A stretch of DNA of 42,414 nt from an uncultured Collinsella sp. (GTDB taxonomy: Bacteria; Actinomycetota; Coriobacteriia; Coriobacteriales; Coriobacteriaceae): contig URYW01000007.1 in assembly GCA_900552145.1 (NCBI GenBank), positions 1-42,414 on the forward strand, read 5' to 3'. Within the stretch, counting starts at the first letter, position 1; the number at the start of each line of letters is the position of its first letter. A model generated the notes under the pieces. It ran no database searches. It was not told the origin of the DNA and was given only the letters and a program-made list of their open reading frames with translations. Position numbers and translations under genes: made by a program. Below, one piece after another: positions 18,567 to 25,668 of this stretch.

Positions 18567-19190
18567 ATGAGCGATCTGGAGAATAAGAAGAATCCTGTGG
18601 TCATTACCATCGCGCGCGACTTTGGCGCCGAGGGCCACGAGATTGGTCGCATGCTTGCCGACGAGTTGGGGATTCCGCTGTACGATAACGAGCTGCTGGT
18701 ACGTGCGTCGCTGCGCGCGGGCGAGTCGCTCGATAAGATGGCCGCCTATGACGAACGTCTGGCCGTTGAGAACATGGCGTTTCTGCCCGACCGCTACGAT
18801 GCGCGTTCGTACTCGGATAAGTTGTTCCAAAAGATGAGCCAGGTGATTTTGGATTTGGGCGAGACCGAGAGCTGCATTATCGAAGGCCGCCTGTCCGATT
18901 ATCTGCTTCGCAACAACCCCAACCACATTGCCGTGTTGGTGACCGCTCCCTTTGAGGACCGCGTCGAGATCGTGCGCAAGAAGCGTGGCCTTAACAAAAA
19001 GAAGGGCGCCAAGCTGGTCAAACAGCAGCAGAAGGCGCGCGAGGCGTTCTATAAGCGCTACAGTGCCGGCAAATGGAAGATGACGAGCGGTAAGGATATC
19101 GTAGTCAACCGCGCCAAGCTGGGCCGCGAAGGCTGCAAGGACGTCATCGCCGCGGCCTACCGCTACAAGGTGGCCCAACTCGAAGGCTAA
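18567..19190 (+). CDS. Cytidylate-kinase-like family protein
   Basis: A 207-residue P-loop-like protein of the cytidylate kinase-like family. It begins PVVITIARDFGAEGHEIGRMLADEL, where the family has a modified Walker A (AxxxGSxGxEI). YDNELL follows, then CIIEGRLSDYLLRN, the conserved strand with an ExR motif, and VLVTAPFEDRVEIVRKKRGL. The C-terminal half is very rich in Lys/Arg (KKKGAKLVKQQQKAREAFYKRY). The substrate is unknown; true CMP kinases differ. ATG 18567 is chosen because AGAAAGGAA lies just upstream, after the hairpin. Confidence 0.8.
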   Translation: MSDLENKKNPVVITIARDFGAEGHEIGRMLADELGIPLYDNELLVRASLRAGESLDKMAAYDERLAVENMAFLPDRYDARSYSDKLFQKMSQVILDLGETESCIIEGRLSDYLLRNNPNHIAVLVTAPFEDRVEIVRKKRGLNKKKGAKLVKQQQKAREAFYKRYSAGKWKMTSGKDIVVNRAKLGREGCKDVIAAAYRYKVAQLEG

Positions 19191-19199
19191 CCGACCAAA

Positions 19200-19234
19200 A
19201 CCACCACAAAGGGGACAGGCACCTTTGTGGTGGT
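19200..19234. repeat. GGGGACAGG hairpin with 13-bp arms
   Basis: ACCACCACAAAGG at 19200-19212 pairs exactly with 19222-19234 around GGACAGGCA, so the top of the stem reads AAAGGGGACAGGCACC. It starts 10 bp after the kinase-like gene stop and shares the GGGGACAG core with other hairpins in the window. Confidence 0.7.
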
Positions 19235-19250
19235 GGGACGGCCGGCATAG

Positions 19251-19288
19251 AAAAAGTCCCCGCCGAGCGTGTGCTCGACAGGGACTTT
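19251..19288 (-). terminator. Intrinsic terminator of the nfnA-nfnB transcript
   Basis: AAAGTCCC/GGGACTTT outer stem with an inner CGAGC/GCTCG stem. On the minus strand it ends in TTTTT. It lies 28 bp downstream of the nfnB stop and faces the kinase-like gene. Confidence 0.85.
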
Positions 19289-19316
19289 GCCGTTTAATGG
19301 CTAGCGCTGAGGGTGA

Positions 19317-20726
19317 TTACTCGCCCAGCAGGCTCTTGGTGATGGAAGCGGCGGCCTTCTTGCCAGCGCCCATCGCCAGAATGACCGTAGCGGCACCGGT
19401 GACGATGTCGCCGCCGGCCCAGATGCGGGGATCGGTGGTCTGGCCGGTCTCCTCGTCGGCGACGATGTAGCCCCACTTGTTGAGCTCCATCTTGCCGCCG
19501 ATCTTCTTTGCGAAGGGGTTGGCGTTGGTGCCGATAGCCGAGATCGCGACGTCGCAGGGGATCTCCTCGATGGCGCCCTCGATGGGCACCGGGCGACGAC
19601 GGCCGGACTCGTCGGGCTCGCCGAGCTCCATCTTCTGGACCTTGACGGCGCACACGGAGCCGTCTTCGCCAGCGACAAACTCGAGCGGGGAAACGAGCGG
19701 CAGAACCTCGACGCCCTCGGCCTTGGCGTGGTGCAGCTCGGCACGACGGCAGGGCATCTCGTCCTCGGTACGGCGGTAAGCGATGATGGCGTGCTCGGCG
19801 CCCAGACGCTTGGCGGTACGGACGGCGTCCATAGCCACGTTGCCGCCGCCAAAGACAACGACGTTCTTGCCGTGCTTGGTGGGGGTGTCGTACTCGGGGA
19901 ACTTGTTGGCCTTCATCAGGTTCACGCGGGTGAGGTACTCGTTTGCGAAGAAGACGTTGGGCAGGTTCTCGCCGGGGACGTTGAGGAACTTGGGCAGGCC
20001 AGCGCCGGTCGCCACGTAGATGGCGTCGAAGCCCTGCTCGAACAGCTCCTCGGCCGTGGCCATGTTGCCCACGACGGAGTTGTACTCAAACTTGACGCCC
20101 ATGTCCTCCAGGCCGTCAATCTCGCGCTTGACGACCGCCTTGGGCAGACGGAACTCGGGGATGCCGTAGACCAGCACGCCGCCGCCGGTGAAGAAGGCCT
20201 CGAAGACGGTAACGTCAAAGCCGTTACGGGCGAGCTCGCCGGCGCAGGTGATGCCGGACGGGCCGGAGCCGACGACGGCGACCTTCTTGCCGTTCTTGGG
20301 GGCCATCTTGGGCGTGGAGGCGAGCTCGGGGCGATCACCCAGGAAGCGCTCGAGCTGGCCGATGGCCACGGGCTCGGACTTCTTACCACGGATGCACTTG
20401 CCCTCGCACTGGTTCTCCTGCGGGCAGACGCGGCCGCAGATGGCGGGAAGCATGGAGTCCTCGCGGATGGTATCGAGAGCGCCGCCGAAGTCCTTCGCGC
20501 GGATCTGCTCGATAAAGCGGGGAATGTTGATGTTGACGGGGCAGCCCTCAACACAGAACGGCTTCTTGCAGTTGAGGCAGCGCTCGGCCTCGGCCAGCGC
20601 CATCTCCTCGGTGAAGCCCTTGTCGACGGGGCGGAAGTCGCAGGCGCGCTCGGCAGCCGGCTCCTCGTTATCGGGGGTGCGGGGCGACTTCATATCGGCA
20701 ACGAAACGACCGTTAACTAGTGGCAT
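19317..20726 (-). CDS. NADPH-binding flavin/Fe-S oxidoreductase, NfnB/SudA/GltD-like
   Basis: A 469-residue protein of the glutamate synthase small-subunit-like family. The N-terminal domain has Cys clusters for Fe-S binding: CLNCKKPFCVEGCPVNI and CGRVCPQENQCEGKC. It is followed by FAD-binding VVGSGPSGITCAGELARNG and a second Rossmann motif VFGGGNVAMDAVRTAKRLGA for NAD(P)H. Alone it could be called GltA-type glutamate synthase. Because an NfnA-like subunit overlaps its start by 10 bp, the pair is best read as NADH-dependent reduced ferredoxin:NADP oxidoreductase (Nfn), which balances ferredoxin, NADH and NADPH in anaerobes. Sulfide dehydrogenase (SudAB) is the alternative. Confidence 0.85.
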   Translation of the reverse strand: MPLVNGRFVADMKSPRTPDNEEPAAERACDFRPVDKGFTEEMALAEAERCLNCKKPFCVEGCPVNINIPRFIEQIRAKDFGGALDTIREDSMLPAICGRVCPQENQCEGKCIRGKKSEPVAIGQLERFLGDRPELASTPKMAPKNGKKVAVVGSGPSGITCAGELARNGFDVTVFEAFFTGGGVLVYGIPEFRLPKAVVKREIDGLEDMGVKFEYNSVVGNMATAEELFEQGFDAIYVATGAGLPKFLNVPGENLPNVFFANEYLTRVNLMKANKFPEYDTPTKHGKNVVVFGGGNVAMDAVRTAKRLGAEHAIIAYRRTEDEMPCRRAELHHAKAEGVEVLPLVSPLEFVAGEDGSVCAVKVQKMELGEPDESGRRRPVPIEGAIEEIPCDVAISAIGTNANPFAKKIGGKMELNKWGYIVADEETGQTTDPRIWAGGDIVTGAATVILAMGAGKKAAASITKSLLGE

Positions 20727-21556
20727 GCGCAGCTCTTTTCCTCATAGGCCTTGAGGGACTCGCCCTCTTCGGAACGGTAAGCGGCCTGGCGGGCACGAAG
20801 GTCATCCCAGTCGACCAGGGTGGCATCGAAGTCGGGGCCGTCGACGCAAGCGAACTTGGTCACGCCGCCCACCTCGACGCGGCAGCAGCCGCACATGCCG
20901 GTGCCGTCAACCATGATGGGGTTGAGGGACGCGGTGATGGGGGTGTCGTACTTCTGGGCGGTGAGGGTCGAGAACTTCATCATCGGAACGGGGCCGACGC
21001 AGAAGACCTGGCTCACGGCCTTGTCCTGCAGCAGACGCTCCAGCGGAGCGGTGACAACGCCCTGCTCGCCGTAGGAGCCGTCGTCGGTGGTGATGTGGAT
21101 GTGGTCCTCGTCGAGGAGCTCGCGGAACTGGTCCTCCATGAGCAGGAGGTCCTTGGTGCGGGCGCCCATGATGGCGTGAACCTCGTGGCCGGTCTCGACC
21201 AGGTGCTTGGCGACCGGGAAGGCAATTGCCAGGCCGTCGCCGCCGCCAATGACGGCGCAGGGGCCCTCGGCCATCTCGGTGGGAACGCCCAGCGGGCCCA
21301 CGACGTCGCGCAGCGACTCGCCTGCCTCGTAGGTGGAAAGCATCTCGGTGGTCTTGCCGATCACCATGAAGATGAACTCGACCCAGCCCTCGTCACCGTT
21401 CCAGCCGGCCAGGGTAAACGGGACACGCTCGCCCGTCTCGTTGGCGCGGACCATGAGGAACTGTCCAGCGTGCGCATGCTTGGCGATTGCAGGCGCCTCG
21501 ATGCGGAACTTGAACACCTTCTCCGAGAACTGCGTCTTCTCCAGGATCTTATACAT
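20717..21556 (-). CDS. Ferredoxin-NADP reductase-like subunit, NfnA/SudB-like
   Basis: A 279-residue FNR-family protein. FAD-binding appears in RVPFTLAGWNGDEGWVEF, nucleotide binding in AVIGGGDGLAIAFPVAKHL, and FCVGPVPMMKF toward the end. A C-terminal Cys cluster, DGTGMCGCCRVEVGG then KFACVDGPDFD, matches the [2Fe-2S] site of NfnA/PyrK-type proteins. It overlaps the next gene by 10 bp, forming a two-gene operon. ATG 21556 has GAGAGGGG upstream. A minus-strand TATAAT lies about 105 bp upstream. Confidence 0.88.
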   Translation of the reverse strand: MYKILEKTQFSEKVFKFRIEAPAIAKHAHAGQFLMVRANETGERVPFTLAGWNGDEGWVEFIFMVIGKTTEMLSTYEAGESLRDVVGPLGVPTEMAEGPCAVIGGGDGLAIAFPVAKHLVETGHEVHAIMGARTKDLLLMEDQFRELLDEDHIHITTDDGSYGEQGVVTAPLERLLQDKAVSQVFCVGPVPMMKFSTLTAQKYDTPITASLNPIMVDGTGMCGCCRVEVGGVTKFACVDGPDFDATLVDWDDLRARQAAYRSEEGESLKAYEEKSCACH

Positions 21557-21661
21557 AGAACCCCTCTCTTGTTAGGGCCGCCGAACCGTGCCTCCACGGA
21601 AATGGACGGTAGCCCGAGTAAAACCGTACGCGCACAGGCGTTGTGCAGACATACGGTGCAA

Positions 21662-21667
21662 ATTATA
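21662..21667 (-). promoter_or_regulatory. -10 box of the nfnA-nfnB operon (TATAAT)
   Basis: A consensus TATAAT read on the minus strand, about 105 bp before the nfnA start. The -35 is poor. The implied leader of roughly 100 nt has no recognised riboswitch fold. Confidence 0.5.
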
Positions 21668-21729
21668 CCCTCATGGACATGTCACTTACGTGTGTCTTCG
21701 GCGGTTGGGAGCAGGGTTTATCCACTTCG

Positions 21730-21764
21730 ACCTGCCAAAGGGGGAGAGATTTATTTTGGCAGGT
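21730..21764. repeat. GGGACAG-TTTATT-GGYAGGT hairpin, copy 2
   Basis: ACCTGCCAAA at 21730-21739 pairs exactly with TTTGGCAGGT at 21755-21764. The loop GGGGGAGAGATTTATT resembles copy 1 at 10709 and, reversed, copy 3 at 21893. Confidence 0.7.
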
Positions 21765-21782
21765 TTTATCAGGCAAAACGGC

Positions 21783-21828
21783 AAAGGGGGCCGGCCTCGC
21801 GCTTCGGTGAGGCCGGCCCCCTTTGGAG
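21783..21828 (-). terminator. Hairpin terminator downstream of pth
   Basis: A strong GC-rich stem (CAAAGGGGGCCGGCCTC with its complement) and a short loop CGCGCTTCGGT lie in the 372-bp gap 21557-21928. On the minus strand it is followed by TTTGCCGTTTTG. It probably ends the pth transcript, about 100 bp after the stop. Confidence 0.65.
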
Positions 21829-21892
21829 CGTTGCATATGTATAGCGGCACAGGGTTTATTGCGACGCAGCCGCCGCGGCGTTTCCGCAGATG

Positions 21893-21929
21893 AAACCTGC
21901 CAAAATAAACATCTCTAAATGGTAGGTTT
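21893..21929. repeat. GGGACAG-TTTATT-GGYAGGT hairpin, copy 3 (reversed)
   Basis: AAACCTGCCA at 21893-21902 pairs with TGGTAGGTTT (one G-T pair), with the loop AAATAAACATCTCTAAA. Reverse-complemented, the loop reads GAGATGTTTATTT, close to copy 2. Its outer arm touches the pth stop codon. Confidence 0.65.
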
Positions 21930-22558
21930 TAGTGCTTGCCGTTGGCGGAAGCGGCGCCGTTTACGTGATCGCGGGCGTAGATTACGCCGTGGACGATGGC
22001 CAGACCGGCGGCATCTGCGGCGCGGGCGCAGGTGTCCTGGAAATCCTCGGCTTCGCGGGCGCGCAGCTGCTTGAGCACGTAGTCTGCCACGGCCATCTTG
22101 CCGGGAGGGTTGCCGATGCCGGTGCGGATACGGCTAAAGTCGCGGCTGCCCATCTTGTCGATGATGGAGCGCAGGCCGTTGTGACCGGCATGGCCTCCGC
22201 CCACCTTAACACGCACGTCGCCGGCGGGAATATCGAGCTCGTCGTGGATGACGAGCAGCTCCTCGGCCTTGATCTTGTACTCGCGGCAGAGCTTGGAGAT
22301 GGGCCCGCCCGAGGTGTTCATGTACGACTGCGGCTTGACCAGTACAATCTGGCGCTTGCCGTTCTCTTCCTCGGCATCGTTGATGTTGATGAGCGCGACC
22401 TCGGCGCCTGCTTGGTTTTTCCAGTACGTGACGCCGGCCTGACGGGCCAGCTCGTCGATCGCCTTAAAACCGGCGTTGTGGCGGGTCTCGGCATACTCAT
22501 CGCCAGGGTTGCCAAGTCCGGCAACCATGCGAATCTTAAGCGGCTGTGCAGCTGCCAT
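21929..22558 (-). CDS. pth: Peptidyl-tRNA hydrolase
   Basis: Releases stalled peptidyl-tRNAs. The 209 residues have all family motifs: MVAGLGNPGDEYAETRHNAGF with the catalytic His, VKPQSYMNTSGG, LLVIHDELDIPAG with the essential Asp, GGGHAGHNGLRS, and FSRIRTGIGNPPGK. The start is placed at ATG 22558 (MAAAQPL), because AAAGGA lies about 7 nt upstream; ATG 22564 would be too close to it. The usual length is about 190; extra residues lie at both ends. Confidence 0.96.
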   Translation of the reverse strand: MAAAQPLKIRMVAGLGNPGDEYAETRHNAGFKAIDELARQAGVTYWKNQAGAEVALININDAEEENGKRQIVLVKPQSYMNTSGGPISKLCREYKIKAEELLVIHDELDIPAGDVRVKVGGGHAGHNGLRSIIDKMGSRDFSRIRTGIGNPPGKMAVADYVLKQLRAREAEDFQDTCARAADAAGLAIVHGVIYARDHVNGAASANGKH

Positions 22559-22672
22559 GTTCATCCTTTCGTTGATTTGTCGCCTGCTATGGTGAGCGAC
22601 CCTGTTGCCGCTGTCAAATGGAGGGCAATTGAGGTTGTTTGGGGGCGTTTGGACGGCCGTCAAAATCCGAGG

Positions 22673-22876
22673 TGGACAGTTAGTTCAGATACGTATAAGT
22701 TCTGAGGACTCGAATTGCTCAATTCAATGCCGATACGTTGTTTTGGAACTTTAGTTAGTCCATATGACGCTGTTTTGAAGTCTACCCCGCTTTCAAATAG
22801 GGCGAATGGTATAGAGATAGCTGCAAAACAGCCTAATTCAATGTGTCTATTTATACGTATTTGAACTAACTGTCCA
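22673..22876. mobile_element. MITE-like element 1 (204 bp)
   Basis: Terminal inverted repeats of 26 bp (22673-22698 and 22851-22876), one mismatch; the arm begins TGGACAGTTAGTTCAGATAC. The 152-bp interior is AT-rich and has no convincing gene. The same termini occur at 24201-24402 with a different interior. No transposase is present, so this would be a non-autonomous element. It fills most of the 351-bp gap between pth and the unknown gene; the remainder shows nothing recognisable. Confidence 0.7.
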
Positions 22877-22909
22877 GCCCTGTTCGACGGCGCACGGGTG
22901 ATTCGCCGT

Positions 22910-24037
22910 TTAGACCGGCGCAAGGCCGATTCCGGCCCGCAGAGCGTTGAGCCAAGCGGCCTGACGCTTGCGATAGCCCTTGATGCGATATCGGAATCGG
23001 ACTCCTGCGAGTCGATGCATCGTTTGGGCGAAGGCTTCGAGTGCAACAAGGTCTTTCATTTGGTCGCGATTGATAACCAGGACGTGGATGCCCATTGCCT
23101 TGAGGCCATTATTTCGATTGCCATCGTGGATGCGAGCGTTTTGAAGCTCATGCCCAATTCCGTTGTATTCGTTGTCGACTCCGGCGGCCGGGCAATATAG
23201 GTCGCAGATGGCGTAAGGGATGCCGGAGGACATGTTAACCGCAAGAGTGTCGAAGTCGATTCGATAGTTGAGTAGCAGGCCTCCCATGGGCAGGCTGCAA
23301 CATCCGAATCCGCCAAAGCGCATGGGCGCTCCGAGAACGGCTAACATTAGGGATTCGGCTGGGGATGCAGATCCGGGTCGGGCAAGCTTGACTGCCGTGC
23401 GAAACGAGGTGTATGAGCTACTTTTGGCGAAGCGCGCGACCGCCTCGAGATCTTCGATGGTCGTGGCGGGCTCGCATTTGTAGTGCGCCTGTTCGTAGCG
23501 GGTTTCGTTCTGCTGTTTGGCTGCCGACTGGCCGCCCAGGCAATCAAGATCGCCCGTCGCTGCGCAGCTATCGCCCTTGGGCCAGATGTCGTCATAGGCG
23601 ATGGGGTAGGTTGCCTCGGGCGGAAGGGAGTAGGTTCCGAGCAGCTCCATAAGGAGCATCAAGGTTTTGGCGACCGATTCATTTTTAGAACAAAGCATGG
23701 CTGTCATGGCAGGAGACGTTGCGTAGATGTCGGCCTCGACGTGCATAATTGCACCTTCAGGAAGCGGAGCGGAGAGAATATGCTGAAGAAGTCGCTTGTC
23801 GGGGCGTCTGTTGTCTTCGTTTGAAACGAGAAGATCGAGTAGTTCGGAATCATCTTCATTCCAGGCGTCGAGTATCGAAAGTGCGCCAAAGTCTATCGCG
23901 TCATTATTGGGAATGCAGCTAGCCAAGGCCTGTGCTTGCTGTTCACTATCAACGGAGTCCCAGGGTAGGGCAGAGTACGCCCGTCGTGCGCGACGAATTG
24001 CGCGGAGGGCGGAGAAATGTGAAATCACGGTCGTCAT
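22910..24037 (-). CDS. Unknown protein with a nuclease-like (DUF559/Vsr-like) C-terminus
   Basis: A 375-residue soluble protein whose function I do not recognise. The C-terminal third has ICDLYCPAAGVDNEYNG, a following basic/polar stretch, GLKAMGIHVLVINRDQM and a long final helix. This follows the order D...E-Y...hydrophobic strand of DUF559/very-short-patch-repair PD-(D/E)XK nucleases, though the usual acidic residue after EY is replaced by NG and activity is uncertain. The middle has GSASPAESLML and LLNYRIDFDTL, which I associate, from memory only, with a multi-copy Coriobacteriia family. No clear ribosome site precedes ATG 24037. Its codons are less GC-biased than those of its neighbours. 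MITE-like elements lie on both sides. Confidence 0.5.
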   Translation of the reverse strand: MTTVISHFSALRAIRRARRAYSALPWDSVDSEQQAQALASCIPNNDAIDFGALSILDAWNEDDSELLDLLVSNEDNRRPDKRLLQHILSAPLPEGAIMHVEADIYATSPAMTAMLCSKNESVAKTLMLLMELLGTYSLPPEATYPIAYDDIWPKGDSCAATGDLDCLGGQSAAKQQNETRYEQAHYKCEPATTIEDLEAVARFAKSSSYTSFRTAVKLARPGSASPAESLMLAVLGAPMRFGGFGCCSLPMGGLLLNYRIDFDTLAVNMSSGIPYAICDLYCPAAGVDNEYNGIGHELQNARIHDGNRNNGLKAMGIHVLVINRDQMKDLVALEAFAQTMHRLAGVRFRYRIKGYRKRQAAWLNALRAGIGLAPV

Positions 24038-24199
24038 AGCTATAACGTACTAAGTTGGCGGCAGAATGCGACCGCCATACCGTTCTTTTCGCTCAGCGGG
24101 GCGCTGTGCGCCATGAACGGCTGGGTGTTATGAAATCGATGGAATCGGTTGAGGGGATTGCAGGAAATTGAGCTCTGCCGCGAAGGTTGACGATAGCTA

Positions 24200-24403
24200 C
24201 TGGACAGTTAGTTCAGATACGTATAAGGCGACGGGCATTCGAGGCGTTTCTAAGGGCCTTCGAGGGTGATTTGAGGGTAAATATGCGGCGGTTGTACTCG
24301 AAAACGATGAGCTTTGGGCGGCATGGCATCCGCCGGGGAGCTCAGAAGGCTCCGAACGGCCCTTTGGGGCTTTAAAAAATACGTATCTGAACCAATTGTC
24401 CAG
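24200..24403. mobile_element. MITE-like element 2 (about 204 bp)
   Basis: The left terminus at 24201-24226 is identical to that of element 1. The right terminus at 24377-24402 is its complement with four mismatches, and the outer C/G also pair. The interior is unrelated to that of element 1 and includes small GC-rich palindromes. It lies in the 451-bp gap between the unknown gene and the prs terminator; 24038-24199 shows no other feature. Confidence 0.7.
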
Positions 24404-24423
24404 GGAAGGTTGGCGAGGGATAG

Positions 24424-24455
24424 AAAAAGGGCCGGAAGCGAGCTTCCGACCCTTT
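24424..24455 (-). terminator. Intrinsic terminator of prs
   Basis: AAAGGGTCGGAAG-type stem with a short loop. The mismatch seen on the plus strand becomes a G-U pair in the minus-strand RNA, where TTTTTC follows. This fits a minus-strand terminator 34 bp past the prs stop. Confidence 0.9.
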
Positions 24456-24488
24456 AAAAGCATCAAAGATGATGCGATGCGCGTTGGA

Positions 24489-25475
24489 CTACAGCGCGAA
24501 GTCGCCGCCGACGAGCGTGGAGACGGGCTCCTCGTGGTAAACGGCGGAGATGGCCTGAGCGAACTCCTCGGCGACCGAGATGGTCTTGATCTTGCCGCCG
24601 ACCTCGACAGGAATGGCGTCGGTGACGAGGCACTCGACGATCGGGGCGTCGTTCAGACGCTCGATGGCCGGACCGGAGAAGATGCCGTGGGTGGCGCAGA
24701 CGTAGATGTCGCCAGCGCCCATAGCCTTGAGCTCCTTGACGTTGGCGCACAGGGTGCCAGCGGTGTCGATCATGTCGTCGTTGATGATGCAGGTCTTGCC
24801 CTTGATGTCACCGATGATGCCCATGACCTCGGCGGCGTTGTGGCGCGGACGGCCCTTGTGGGCGATGGCCAGGTCGCAGCCGAGCATGTCGGACAGCTTC
24901 TTGGCGGCCTTGGCGCGACCCACGTCGGGGGAGACGACAACCAGGTTGTCGGTGTCGAAGTGCATGTCGTTGTAGTACTGGCCAAACAGCGGCAGCGCGG
25001 ACAGGTGGTTAACCGGGATATCAAAGAAGCCCTGGATCTGGCCCTGGTGCAGGTCGAGGGTGATGATGCGATTGCCGCCGGCGCGCTCGAGCAGGTTGGC
25101 GACGAGGCGGGCGGTGATGGGCTCGCGCGGGCCGGCCTTGCGGTCCTGGCGGGCATAGCCGTAGTGGGTGATAACGGCGGTGATGGAGCGGGCGGATGCG
25201 CGCTTGGCAGCGTCGGTGGCGATGAGCAGCTCCATGAGCATGTCGTTGACGTTGCCGCCGGCCACGGACTGAATCAGGAAGACGTCGGCGCCGCGGACGG
25301 TCTCGTCGTAGCGGGCGTAAATCTCACCATTGGCGAACTGCTTTAGCGTAAGGCCCGAAAGCTCGACCCCAAGGTACTCAGCAATCTTCTGAGCGAGGGG
25401 ACGGTTGGAGGAACCGGAATACACGCGGATGGACTTGCGCATATTCTCCGACTTCTCGGGATCATTAATCGGCAT
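24489..25475 (-). CDS. prs: Ribose-phosphate pyrophosphokinase
   Basis: Makes PRPP from ribose 5-phosphate and ATP, the substrate of PurF and of pyrimidine, His, Trp and NAD synthesis. The 328 residues show IRVYSGSSNRPLAQKIAEYLG, FANGEIYARYDETVRGADVFLIQS, the catalytic region GYARQDRKAGPREPITARLVANLLE, ITLDLHQGQIQGFFDIPVNHL, and the PRPP-binding motif INDDMIDTAGTL. ATG 25475 has AAGGAG 7 nt upstream. It lies downstream of glmU, with a terminator between, so it probably has its own promoter. Confidence 0.97.
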   Translation of the reverse strand: MPINDPEKSENMRKSIRVYSGSSNRPLAQKIAEYLGVELSGLTLKQFANGEIYARYDETVRGADVFLIQSVAGGNVNDMLMELLIATDAAKRASARSITAVITHYGYARQDRKAGPREPITARLVANLLERAGGNRIITLDLHQGQIQGFFDIPVNHLSALPLFGQYYNDMHFDTDNLVVVSPDVGRAKAAKKLSDMLGCDLAIAHKGRPRHNAAEVMGIIGDIKGKTCIINDDMIDTAGTLCANVKELKAMGAGDIYVCATHGIFSGPAIERLNDAPIVECLVTDAIPVEVGGKIKTISVAEEFAQAISAVYHEEPVSTLVGGDFAL

Positions 25476-25521
25476 TACCCTTCTCCTTTATATATCGAAT
25501 GCCATATAGATGCCTTTTTGC

Positions 25522-25527
25522 ATTGTA
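25522..25527 (-). promoter_or_regulatory. Putative prs -10 box (TACAAT)
   Basis: TACAAT on the minus strand, about 47 bp upstream of the prs start and downstream of the glmU terminator. The -35 is weak. Confidence 0.4.
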
Positions 25528-25615
25528 ACCGCGCGACGGGGTTTATCGAGTCTTGATAACGTCTTTACCGTCAACGGACACGAACCGACCACTCATCCGG
25601 TTGCGCAGGTCACGA

Positions 25616-25651
25616 TAGAAAAAGGAGCCGCCCCCATGGGAACAGCTCCTT
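25616..25651 (-). terminator. Intrinsic terminator of glmU
   Basis: AAGGAGC/GCTCCTT stem with an additional inner CCC/GGG stem. On the minus strand it is followed by TTTTTCTATC. It lies 18 bp after the glmU stop. Confidence 0.88.
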
Positions 25652-25668
25652 AGATGCTTGGTAAAACG

